Below, in pieces: positions 26,153-33,864 of a stretch of DNA of 61,897 nucleotides. The first letter of the stretch is position 1. The number at the start of each line of letters is the position of its first letter. A program made the translations under genes and the position numbers. Under the pieces are notes generated by a model. It did no database searches. It saw only the letters and a program-made list of their open reading frames with translations, and was not told where the DNA came from. This DNA comes from Clostridiales bacterium (GTDB lineage: Bacteria > Bacillota > Clostridia > Oscillospirales > Oscillospiraceae), in NCBI GenBank assembly GCA_021205725.1, contig JAJPWY010000001.1, positions 1 to 61,897 of the forward strand, written 5' to 3'.

Positions 26153-27965
26153 CTTCGTTCCCTCCTTCCCGGTAGTATCGGCTCTGCACCTCGAACAGCT
26201 TTGCGTAGCCGCCTCCCAGCTCGAGAAGGGATTGATGGGTGCCCTCCTCCGCCAGCCTTCCGTCCGACAGGAACAAAATCCGGTCGCAGAACCGGGTGGA
26301 GGCCAGCCGGTGAGAGATGAACAGGGCGGTGCGCCCCCGGGTCATCTCGCTGTATTTCAGATAGATGTCGTTTTCCGCGATGGGGTCTAATGCCGCCGTG
26401 GGCTCGTCCAGGGCCAGGATGGGTGCGTCTTTGTAGAGGGCCCGGGCCAGCATCAGCCGCTGGGTCTGCCCGCCGGACAGCTCTACCCCGTCCTCATAGA
26501 CCAGCCGACCCAGCTTGGTGTCCAGCCCCTGGGAGAGCCGGGCCACCGTCTCGGTCAGCCCCGCCTGGTCGATGCACCAGCGCACCTGTTCCTCGTCGAT
26601 ACCCTCCAGCCGCTGGGCCACGTTCACCCGGACGCTGTGTTCCAGCACGGAGATGTCCTGAAACACGGTGGCGAACAGGGCGTAGTAGTCCCGCCGGTCG
26701 TACTGACGTATGTCCTCCCCGTCCAGCAGCACCCGCCCGTCGGTGGGGTCGAGAAAGCCGCAGAGCAGTCGGATCAGGGTGGTTTTCCCCGCCCCGTTCA
26801 GGCCTACAATGGCCAGCTTCTCCCCGGGGCGGATGGTCAGGCTGAAATGGGAGATGGTGTCCGACTTTGCGCCGGGATAGCGATAGCTCACGTCGTCCAG
26901 CCGCAGCTCATAGGGATGATCGGTGTCCTTGGGGAGGGGCTTGCCCCCCTCAAATTGAAACGGCTCCGGCCAGTTCAAATATTCCTGTACACAGGAGATG
27001 TCCAGGCATTGCCGGTGCAGCTCCAGCAGGCCGGAGGTGATGCCCGTCACCCAGGCGGTGAAGCCGCTGACCGCCGTGAAGTAGAGCAAAAATTCCGATG
27101 CTGACAGTCCCTCCTCCAGGGTCAGCCAGAGCAGATAGGCGTAGGCCGCCCCGTTCCGGACCAGGGTGAGCAGAAAGTCCGCCAGATTCGCCCACAGGTA
27201 ATGTCGCTGCTCCCGCATCAGAAAGGCCCGGATCAGGTTCCCGGCGCTCTCCCGCACGTCCCGGAGCCACCCCTGGAGGCCGAAAATGCGGATGTCCTTG
27301 GCGGGGGTGCGGTCGGTGGCCTTCTGATGGATGTAATTCACCTGCTTGTAATAGCTGTCCTTCTCCGCCCGGTGTTCGTAGCCCCAGGCCTGGATGCGGC
27401 GGTCAAACAGGCAGCCCGCCACCGTCACGACCACCACCAGGCACAGCAGCCCCGGATGCAGCCCGGACATGAGCAGCAGATACGCCCCAAAGCCCATCAG
27501 ATTGGTCAGCAGATCGGTCAGCGTGGTCCACACCGCCTCGGTGGCGTCGGCATTGCTGCCGGTGACATTCCAGCACTTGTCCTGGAGGGCCAGAAACGCC
27601 GTGTCCAGCAGATTGGGGAAGGAGGTCTGGTCTGTCTTTCGGGCGATCTCCCGGGCCAGCTCCAGCCGGACGGCGATGCGCCCGAACAGGACGTTGTTGT
27701 CCAGATATCCCTTCAGGGCGGACAGCAGCACCAGCACGGCTCCAAAGCCTCCCACAGCGGCCAGCAGCGCCCCCAGTCCGGCCCCGGACTCCACCTGAGC
27801 CAGCAGGGTCGGGGCGATGAGCAGCTCCGCCACGGAGCGGCCCGCCGTCACCGCCGCCACTGCCACGCACAGGAAAATGACGCTCCGGTTTCCCCGCCAG
27901 GCGGAGGCGAGCATAAAGCCCACCGAGCGGTGCATGGGGTAGGCCCGTTTCTTCTGTTCTCTCAT
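26115..27965 (-). CDS. ABC exporter half-transporter A (ATPase + membrane domain)
   Basis: With the start MREQKKRAYPMHRSVGFML the protein has 616 residues: an exporter membrane domain (about 15-330), then Walker A GLNGAGKTT, signature LSGGQTQRLMLARAL and Walker B ILALDEPTAALDP. Six codons upstream are open but the site GAGGTGATG favours this ATG. Its intact signature differs from its partner's variant one, as in many heterodimeric exporters with one degenerate site. Between it and the upstream kinase gene lie a strong terminator and two direct repeats 21 bases apart. Confidence 0.88.
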   Translation of the reverse strand: MREQKKRAYPMHRSVGFMLASAWRGNRSVIFLCVAVAAVTAGRSVAELLIAPTLLAQVESGAGLGALLAAVGGFGAVLVLLSALKGYLDNNVLFGRIAVRLELAREIARKTDQTSFPNLLDTAFLALQDKCWNVTGSNADATEAVWTTLTDLLTNLMGFGAYLLLMSGLHPGLLCLVVVVTVAGCLFDRRIQAWGYEHRAEKDSYYKQVNYIHQKATDRTPAKDIRIFGLQGWLRDVRESAGNLIRAFLMREQRHYLWANLADFLLTLVRNGAAYAYLLWLTLEEGLSASEFLLYFTAVSGFTAWVTGITSGLLELHRQCLDISCVQEYLNWPEPFQFEGGKPLPKDTDHPYELRLDDVSYRYPGAKSDTISHFSLTIRPGEKLAIVGLNGAGKTTLIRLLCGFLDPTDGRVLLDGEDIRQYDRRDYYALFATVFQDISVLEHSVRVNVAQRLEGIDEEQVRWCIDQAGLTETVARLSQGLDTKLGRLVYEDGVELSGGQTQRLMLARALYKDAPILALDEPTAALDPIAENDIYLKYSEMTRGRTALFISHRLASTRFCDRILFLSDGRLAEEGTHQSLLELGGGYAKLFEVQSRYYREGGNEDGAGEKDEPALE

Positions 27966-27994
27966 GTCATCACCTCGTACCACTATCCTATCAC

Positions 27995-28026
27995 AAAAAA
28001 TCGTCCCCGGCGCAATTCGGGGACGA
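27995..28026 (-). terminator. Terminator between the GHKL kinase and the ABC genes
   Basis: On the minus strand TCGTCCCC and GGGGACGA enclose a 10-base loop and are followed by six T residues. It should end or attenuate the regulator-kinase transcript before the ABC genes. Confidence 0.8.
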
Positions 28027-28051
28027 ATCGCAAAAACCGGGGGACGAATCG
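28019..28051 (-). repeat. Direct repeats CGATTCGTCCCC, 21-bp period
   Basis: Two exact 12-base copies (28019-28030 and 28040-28051) are exactly 21 bases apart, two helical turns, 54-86 bases before the ABC start codon. This spacing is what LytTR regulators usually bind. One copy is also the left arm of the terminator. Confidence 0.6.
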
Positions 28052-28061
28052 TAATATTCTG

Positions 28062-28733
28062 TCAAACCTGAGGAATCAAAATTTCCGTGGTAAACGCCCC
28101 GTCCTCGCTGTTCCGGCTGAGATAGCCGTCCAGCCGGTCGATGATGGCGTCTATCCGCACCAGGCCGAAGCCGTGGCCCTCCCCCTTGGTGGTGGAGAAG
28201 CGCCCCCCGGACTTGACCCGCTTTTTGTCTGCGGTGAAGTTGGTGAAGGAGAGGTAGAGCTGAGTGCCCTTCATGTCCATGTACACCCGGATGAGCCGTT
28301 CCTCCTCTGGCAGGGCGAGGCTGGCCTCGATGGCGTTATCAAAGAGATTGCCGATGATACAGCACAGATCCAGCTCGGACATCCGCAGCTTTACCGGGAT
28401 GTGGGCGTCGCAGCGGACGGGGATGCCTTTGGACTGGGCCAGGGAAATTTTACTGTTCAAAATGGCGTCCGCCATGGGGTTGCCCGTCTTGATGACGGTG
28501 TCCACCGTGTTCAGGTCGGTGTCCAGCTCGTCCAGGTAGGCTTTGATGCCCTCCATGTCCCCGCCCACCGCCAGCACCTTCATGGTCTGGATGTGGTTGC
28601 GGTAGTCGTGCCGCCAGCCCCGCACCTGGCGGTACATATTCTCCACCTCCTGGTAGTGGGTCTCCACCAGCTCCTGCTGATAGGCGGCCAGGCGGCGATC
28701 GATGCGGCGGTCTATCCAGCGTGTCAGAAACAT
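28062..28733 (-). CDS. GHKL-type histidine kinase without a membrane domain
   Basis: The 223-residue protein contains only the catalytic core of the AgrC-like HPK10 group. A coiled N-terminus is followed by WRHDYRNHIQTM (phospho-accepting His near 43), N-box IIGNLFDNAIEA (about 137-148) and G-box GEGHGFGLVRID near 196. Related kinases normally have five to seven N-terminal helices; none is seen here, and an in-frame extension is ruled out because the regulator gene ends 4 bases upstream. Its ribosome binding site overlaps the regulator's stop codon. Confidence 0.85.
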   Translation of the reverse strand: MFLTRWIDRRIDRRLAAYQQELVETHYQEVENMYRQVRGWRHDYRNHIQTMKVLAVGGDMEGIKAYLDELDTDLNTVDTVIKTGNPMADAILNSKISLAQSKGIPVRCDAHIPVKLRMSELDLCCIIGNLFDNAIEASLALPEEERLIRVYMDMKGTQLYLSFTNFTADKKRVKSGGRFSTTKGEGHGFGLVRIDAIIDRLDGYLSRNSEDGAFTTEILIPQV

Positions 28734-28737
28734 CCTC

Positions 28738-29436
28738 TCACCCCCTGTCGATAATGGCCCGGTTCAGCGGCTCATAGGCCCCTCTGGGCAGGGGCAGCGC
28801 CTCGCCTCCGGCGAGATAGACCTCCGTCTTCGTCACCCGGCGGACGTAGGAGAGGTTTAAAATCAGCCCCCGGCCCACCCGGACGAAGTTCTCTCCCAGC
28901 TCGTCGGAAAAGTCGCTGAGGGAACGCTTGACGGTGTAGTCCCGGTCAGCGTGGACGGTGACATAGTTGCGCTGGACATCCAGATAGCGGATGCGGTAGC
29001 AGGGGATACGCAGCAGCTCGCCGTAACAGTTCAGATTCAGGCAACGGCTGTTCCGGCGGAGCCTGTCCGCCGCCCGGTCCAGCACCTGAAACAGCTTGTC
29101 CCGGTGCACCGGCTTGAGCAGGTAGTGGAGGGCCTCCACCTCGTAGCCCTCGGCGATGTAGTCGGAGTAGCCGGTGATGAAGACGATCTGCACCAGCTCG
29201 CTGTCCCGTCGAACCCGTCTGGCCAGCTCCACCCCGTCCATCTCGCCCATCTCCACGTCCAGCAAAAGCAGGTCAAAGCTCTGCCGCTCCGCCCAGCGAA
29301 AGAGAAAGCTCTCCGCCGAGGAAAAGATTTCTGTCCGGACGGTATGGCCCCGGGCCTGCGCCCACTCGGTCAACAGATGGTCGAGCAGCAGCCGATCGGC
29401 TTCGTTGTCATCGCAGACGGCGATCTGGTATACCAT
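28738..29436 (-). CDS. LytTR-family response regulator (AgrA-like)
   Basis: The 232-residue regulator has a receiver domain (YQIAVCDDNEADRLLLD, Asp60 in LLLLDVEMGEMDG, Lys in YLLKPVHRDKL) and a LytTR DNA-binding domain (about 130-232, RIRYLDVQRNYVTVHAD, FVRVGRGLILNLSYV). The ATG follows GGGAGG; upstream open frame is not coding. LytTR proteins bind paired direct repeats with about 21-base period, and such a pair lies upstream of the ABC genes two genes downstream. Confidence 0.92.
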   Translation of the reverse strand: MVYQIAVCDDNEADRLLLDHLLTEWAQARGHTVRTEIFSSAESFLFRWAERQSFDLLLLDVEMGEMDGVELARRVRRDSELVQIVFITGYSDYIAEGYEVEALHYLLKPVHRDKLFQVLDRAADRLRRNSRCLNLNCYGELLRIPCYRIRYLDVQRNYVTVHADRDYTVKRSLSDFSDELGENFVRVGRGLILNLSYVRRVTKTEVYLAGGEALPLPRGAYEPLNRAIIDRG

Positions 29437-29580
29437 GCCGGATTCCTCCCTTCCCCCGGTGACTCTCTGGATATTATTATATGCCCTCGTCTGCCAAAGG
29501 GCAAGGGTGTGCGGCAGGGCGATTTGTGTCCCTTTTCCCCTGTTGGGAATAGAATGGAACAAAGCTGAGGAGGGAATGAC

Positions 29581-30081
29581 ATGGAAGACACGCAAAAGGC
29601 CCTGGACGAGGCCGAGCAGTTCCGTCTGGTGTGGCAGCGGGTGCGGGCGGGAACGGAAAGCCCAATCCTGCCGGACACACCGGCAGCCTCGTCTGACACT
29701 GCGGGAGAGCGCAATCTCTCCGGTTTTCTCCGTGAATCGGTGACCCAGTCCCTGAACCGGGCGGCAGTCTGCCGCCGCTGGCCGGAGCTGCGGCAGATGG
29801 CGGAGGGTTGCCACAATCAGGCCCAGCGGCTCTCAGCGGCGCTGTTTCTCGCCACCGGCGTCCGGTTCCTCCCTGCCGAGCCGGTGGTGCGGGGTGATCG
29901 CTCTACGCTGGTGGAGTGCTGCCGCAGTCTGTTCTTCCGGATGCGCAGGGCAGAGATGTCCTACCGGGCGGCAGAGCGGCGGACGGCAGAGGCCGATCTC
30001 CGGGGACTGTTTCACGAGCTGGCCGGGGAGTGCGCCATCTGGCAGCAGCGGCTCCGGGTGCTCCTGGAGAGACGGCTGTGA
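29581..30081 (+). CDS. Hypothetical protein, helical
   Basis: I do not recognise this 166-residue protein. It starts at an ATG behind GAGGAGGG, is rich in Arg, Glu, Leu and Ala, and looks all-helical with a conserved-looking ending (LRGLFHELAGECAIWQQRLRVLLE) that resembles the paired helices of ferritin-like proteins without clear metal ligands. No signal peptide or membrane segment is seen. It is divergent from the LytTR regulator and precedes the PHP phosphatase gene, which has its own promoter. Codon use matches its neighbours, which supports real coding. Confidence 0.6.
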   Translation: MEDTQKALDEAEQFRLVWQRVRAGTESPILPDTPAASSDTAGERNLSGFLRESVTQSLNRAAVCRRWPELRQMAEGCHNQAQRLSAALFLATGVRFLPAEPVVRGDRSTLVECCRSLFFRMRRAEMSYRAAERRTAEADLRGLFHELAGECAIWQQRLRVLLERRL

Positions 30082-30105
30082 CTGCAAGAGCCCCTCAGAT
30101 AGCTT

Positions 30106-30134
30106 TTGACAGTCCTCTGCCAATGTGCTATACT
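30106..30134 (+). promoter_or_regulatory. Near-consensus promoter of the polysaccharide cluster
   Basis: TTGACA, a 17-base spacer and TATACT, with TGC before the -10, about 49 bases before the start codon. Confidence 0.85.
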
Positions 30135-30182
30135 ATTTAAACAGTAGATATTTTGGCTGATCGCCTGGAATTGAGGCAAATG

Positions 30183-30947
30183 ATGATCGATCTGCACGCC
30201 CATATGCTGCCGGGAGTGGACGACGGCTCCCAGAGCCTGGAGATGTCGCTGGAGATGGCCCGGATCGCTGTGGCCAGCGGCGTCCGGCACATGGCCCTGA
30301 CCCCCCACTGCAATCTCCCGGACAATCCCCGTCCCAACTATGATACTCCGGAGCTTCGTCAGCGGATGGATCAGCTCCAGCTGGCCCTGGAGCGGGAGGA
30401 CATCCCTCTGGAGCTCTATACCGGATGCGAGGTATTCTCCACCGAGGAGACTCCTCTGCTCCTCCGGCGGAAAAAGCTGATCTCTCTCAACGACGGGAAA
30501 TACCTCCTGGTGGAGTTTGGTTTTGGAGAGGACGTGGACTTCGTCTTTTTCATTCTGGAGGCCATTCTGGACGAGGGGTATATCCCCCTCATCGCTCACC
30601 CGGAGCGGTATCATTTCGTGGTGCGTGACCCGGGCCTGACCTACGAGTGGGCACGCATGGGCTGCGCCCTCCAGGTCAATCGGGGCAGCGTTCTGGGTCG
30701 GTTTGGAAAATCGGTGCAGGAAACCGCCTGGAGCCTGCTGGATCATCAGGTGGTCGCCTGCGTCGCCACCGACTGTCACCGCTCGGAGTTCCGGACGCCC
30801 CATATGTCGGACGTAAGGGACGCTCTGGGAGAGGCCTATGGCCCGGAGTGCCCCCGGCTGCTGCTGGAGGACAACCCCACCCGTATTCTGCAAAGTCAGC
30901 CGATCACCGGACTTCGTCCCGTCCCCTTCCGCCGCCGCAGATGGTGA
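30183..30947 (+). CDS. CpsB/YwqE-type PHP tyrosine-protein phosphatase
   Basis: The 254-residue PHP-family enzyme begins MIDLHAHMLPGVDDGS (metal ligands His5 and His7) and continues with LTPHCN, GCEVF, AHPERY and ATDCHR, all expected for the trinuclear metal site. CpsB/YwqE proteins dephosphorylate bacterial tyrosine kinases that control capsule export. An ATG just before (30180) is also possible; the GAGG site favours this one. No CpsD-type kinase or Wzx/Wzy gene is in the window. It is first in a run with an S26-like peptidase and Glf. Confidence 0.9.
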   Translation: MIDLHAHMLPGVDDGSQSLEMSLEMARIAVASGVRHMALTPHCNLPDNPRPNYDTPELRQRMDQLQLALEREDIPLELYTGCEVFSTEETPLLLRRKKLISLNDGKYLLVEFGFGEDVDFVFFILEAILDEGYIPLIAHPERYHFVVRDPGLTYEWARMGCALQVNRGSVLGRFGKSVQETAWSLLDHQVVACVATDCHRSEFRTPHMSDVRDALGEAYGPECPRLLLEDNPTRILQSQPITGLRPVPFRRRRW

Positions 30948-30972
30948 GGTCACAAAAAAGAGGAGTACACCC

Positions 30973-31446
30973 TTGGAAGATCAGAATTACGCCACCCGGA
31001 TGGTGGACGCTCAGGTCTATATTCCCATGCTCCGCTCCATTCTGGAGGAGGGAAAGACGGTGCCCATGATTATCACGGGCAACAGTATGTCCCCCTTTCT
31101 CGTCTCCCGCCGGGATCGCATTTTTCTGAAAAAGGCGGAGGATCCCCTCCACGTGGGAGATATGGCCTTTTTCCGCCGCCCCAGCGGGCAATACGTGTTC
31201 CACCGTATCCATAGAATCCGTCCCGAGGGCTACTACTTTCTGGGAGACGCCCAGACAGAGGTGGAGGGCCCCCTCCCCCGGGAATCCATTTTCGCCGTGG
31301 CCGTCCAGGTGGAGCGAAAGGGGCAGCTCATCGGCCCCGGGGATTTCTGGTGGGAGTTCTTTCGGACGGTCTGGCCCCGGCTTCGCCCGGTGCGTCCGGC
31401 TGTGGTGCGGCTCTATGGTCGAACCGTAGGCAGGAAGCAGGCGTGA
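30973..31446 (+). CDS. S24/S26-like signal-peptidase-related protein (TTG start)
   Basis: The 157-residue protein has the S26 core: GNSMSPFL (Ser nucleophile near residue 38), then VGDMAFFRRPSGQYVFHRIHRI, where His replaces the usual general-base Lys as in archaeal/SipW-type peptidases, and GDAQTEVEGPL. It starts at TTG behind AGAGGAG. Unlike normal signal peptidases it lacks a clear N-terminal membrane anchor. Similar short proteins occur in polysaccharide loci. The 26-base gap to the phosphatase gene and 49-base gap to glf suggest one operon. Confidence 0.75.
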   Translation: MEDQNYATRMVDAQVYIPMLRSILEEGKTVPMIITGNSMSPFLVSRRDRIFLKKAEDPLHVGDMAFFRRPSGQYVFHRIHRIRPEGYYFLGDAQTEVEGPLPRESIFAVAVQVERKGQLIGPGDFWWEFFRTVWPRLRPVRPAVVRLYGRTVGRKQA

Positions 31447-31495
31447 CCCTGTCCTTCCATTTCACTTTACCATATCTCACAAAGGAGCGAGCAGT

Positions 31496-32605
31496 ATGTA
31501 CGATTATCTCATCGTGGGCGCCGGACTGTACGGAGCCGTATTCGCCCGGGAAGCGGTCAAGGCGGGCAAGACCTGCCTGGTCATCGACAAGCGGCCTCAC
31601 ATCGCCGGGAACATCTACACTCAGCGGGTAGAGGGCATCAACGTCCACGTCTACGGCGCACACATCTTCCACACCAACAGCAAGCGGGTTTGGGATTATG
31701 TCACCCAGTATGCCGACTTCAACCGTTTCACCAACTCCCCGGTGGCCAACTACAAAGGGGAGCTGTACTCCATGCCCTTCAATATGTACACCTTCAACAA
31801 GATGTGGGGGGTGGTAACACCGGAGGAGGCCGCCGCCAAAATCCAGGAGCAGCGCCGGGAGGTCACCGGCACCCCCCGCAACCTGGAGGAGCAGGCCATC
31901 TCCCTGGTGGGCCGGGACATCTTTGAAAAGCTGGTCAAGGGCTACACGGAGAAGCAGTGGGGCCGGGACTGCAAGAATCTGCCCGCCTTCATCATCAAGC
32001 GTCTGCCCGTCCGGCTGACCTTCGACAACAACTACTTCAACGCCCTCTATCAGGGCATCCCCATCGGGGGCTATACCGGCCTGGTGGAGCGGCTGCTGGA
32101 GGGCATCGAGGTTCGGCTGAACACGGACTACCTGGCGGACAAGGCAAATCTGGACGCCCTGGCGGACAAGGTGGTCTATACCGGCCCCATCGACGCCTAC
32201 TTTGACTATCGCCTGGGCTATCTGGAGTATCGCAGCGTCCGGTTCGAGACGGAGCTGCTGGACATGCCCAACTTCCAGGGCAACGCCGCCGTGAACTACA
32301 CCGACCGGGAGACCCCCTGGACCCGCATCATCGAGCACAAGTGGTTCGAGTTCGGCAAGGACGAAAACGGGAACGACCTGCCCAAGACGGTCATCAGCCG
32401 GGAATACAGCTCCGAGTGGAAGCCGGGAGACGAGCCATACTATCCCGTCAACGACGAGCGCAACGGCGCTCTGTACCAGCAGTACAAGGCCCTGGCCGAT
32501 CAGGAGAGCAAGGTGCTCTTTGGCGGCCGTCTGGGAGAGTACAAGTACTACGACATGGACCGGGTCATTGAGAGCGCCCTGAACCGGGCGGCGGAGGTGC
32601 TGTGA
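31496..32605 (+). CDS. glf: UDP-galactopyranose mutase
   Basis: The 369-residue flavoenzyme interconverts UDP-galactopyranose and UDP-galactofuranose, the donor of galactofuranose in surface glycans. It has the FAD-binding start YDYLIVGAGLYGAVFA, the family stretch VYGAHIFHTNSKRVWDYV and VVYTGPIDAYFDYRLGYLEYRS near 220-240. Length matches. The site AGGAGCGAGC precedes the ATG. It closes the gene run started by the PHP phosphatase and implies that this strain makes a galactofuranose-containing polymer. Confidence 0.96.
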   Translation: MYDYLIVGAGLYGAVFAREAVKAGKTCLVIDKRPHIAGNIYTQRVEGINVHVYGAHIFHTNSKRVWDYVTQYADFNRFTNSPVANYKGELYSMPFNMYTFNKMWGVVTPEEAAAKIQEQRREVTGTPRNLEEQAISLVGRDIFEKLVKGYTEKQWGRDCKNLPAFIIKRLPVRLTFDNNYFNALYQGIPIGGYTGLVERLLEGIEVRLNTDYLADKANLDALADKVVYTGPIDAYFDYRLGYLEYRSVRFETELLDMPNFQGNAAVNYTDRETPWTRIIEHKWFEFGKDENGNDLPKTVISREYSSEWKPGDEPYYPVNDERNGALYQQYKALADQESKVLFGGRLGEYKYYDMDRVIESALNRAAEVL

Positions 32606-32703
32606 GGGCTTCACCTGTTAAATACTTTGTTTAAGTCTTTAAAGCACATTTACCTTCCTAATAAGAGTTCGGCACAGTACCCAATATTAGAGGTGGATAT
32701 ATT

Positions 32704-33759
32704 TTGGCATTCTCAGATTGGATTTTGTATGCATCGCTAGGTCTCCTTGCACATAACGTAATCAAGAAAAATAAAGAAGAACAGGCCTTATGCAAAATCC
32801 AGGAAGATGAACATAATCGTCAGGATAAAGTAGCCCAAAAAAGGCGTGCCACCCCTTGCCCTTTTCGAGATGGCATAGCATATTCTGATTTTTATCGTTT
32901 TGCACATTCTGTCTCTAATCAGTTTAAGCGAATAAACAGGACAGATATTGACGGGCCTGTTGTCTCATGTATAGTTAAATCACAGACAGGAATTTCAAGC
33001 TGGATTTTTACTGTGGATTTTAATAATTGGGGCCATGTTGATGGGACTTATTGGCTGTGGCAAGAGAACTCTGATTCATCCATACCAAAACATTATGCAA
33101 ACGAGCTGTCTGCAAAGATTAATGCTCTTTCTCAGGAAAGGCAGATTTCTATACCTGACTTTTCCTCTGCTGTTGACAATAATATAACACTGGAAACAGA
33201 GCTTGGTCTAGACACCAAGTATCGCGAGTTTTGGTTACTAAAATTGCTCAGGAAAAAACTAACCATTAGCAATATTAATTTTTGCTCTGACTACTTGCTG
33301 AAAGAACATTTATACCCTGTTATTTCTTTGCTAAGACAGGATGGCTTTCTAAATATTAAAGCAATACCAATTGATGACGTAGACGGGCTGAGTTCCCATT
33401 TTCCTTTTGAGGTTGAGAAAGTAACAATTGATGGTATTGACCATTTCGGATATAAAAATCTTTTTCCCAAGAATGCAGAGGTACTAATTCAATACCATAA
33501 TAAGCGCAAGATAACATTTCCATGTTCAGAAAATAAGCTGAAGCGAAGAAATCTTCAATATGTTATAGATTTTCTTTATGAATTGGGATTCTCAAACATT
33601 TATTCACGCCCTATCAATGACATTATGTTGGGCTTGTTTCTTAAAGATGGGACAGTAAAAAACGTTTTCATTGATGAAAATGGAGAGTGCCCTGTTCGTC
33701 GAGGTGCCACTTACTTATATGACACGGAAATAATAGTGTGCTACCATTCCCGCAGTTAG
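32704..33759 (+). CDS. AT-rich hypothetical protein with paired C-terminal beta modules (TTG start)
   Basis: The 351-residue protein is read from a TTG behind AGAGGTGG. Residues 1-21 are hydrophobic (FSDWILYASLGLLAHNVI) and may anchor it, followed by a charged stretch. Two similar modules of about 75 residues fill residues 195-351; each has a helix with a GF(L/S)NI turn, an Asp-rich link, and a strand pair ending in IQYHN or VCYHS, as in PASTA-like or related wall/lipid-binding modules of clostridial proteins. The gene and its flanks are strikingly AT-rich compared with everything around, so it was probably acquired by transfer. Function unknown. Confidence 0.75.
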   Translation: MAFSDWILYASLGLLAHNVIKKNKEEQALCKIQEDEHNRQDKVAQKRRATPCPFRDGIAYSDFYRFAHSVSNQFKRINRTDIDGPVVSCIVKSQTGISSWIFTVDFNNWGHVDGTYWLWQENSDSSIPKHYANELSAKINALSQERQISIPDFSSAVDNNITLETELGLDTKYREFWLLKLLRKKLTISNINFCSDYLLKEHLYPVISLLRQDGFLNIKAIPIDDVDGLSSHFPFEVEKVTIDGIDHFGYKNLFPKNAEVLIQYHNKRKITFPCSENKLKRRNLQYVIDFLYELGFSNIYSRPINDIMLGLFLKDGTVKNVFIDENGECPVRRGATYLYDTEIIVCYHSRS

Positions 33760-33822
33760 CTCATAAGTCTACCCTTTGCTATTAATGTTTTTTCTTTATC
33801 TTGCTATATTGTTGTGACGTGT

Positions 33823-33864
33823 CGCCGCACCCTGCGTTTTGTTGCAGGGTGCGGCGGATTTTTT
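33823..33864 (+). terminator. Terminator after the AT-rich gene
   Basis: CGCCGCACCCTGC and its perfect 13-base complement enclose an 8-base loop, followed by GATTTTTTAT. It touches the end of the convergent asnB gene. Confidence 0.88.
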
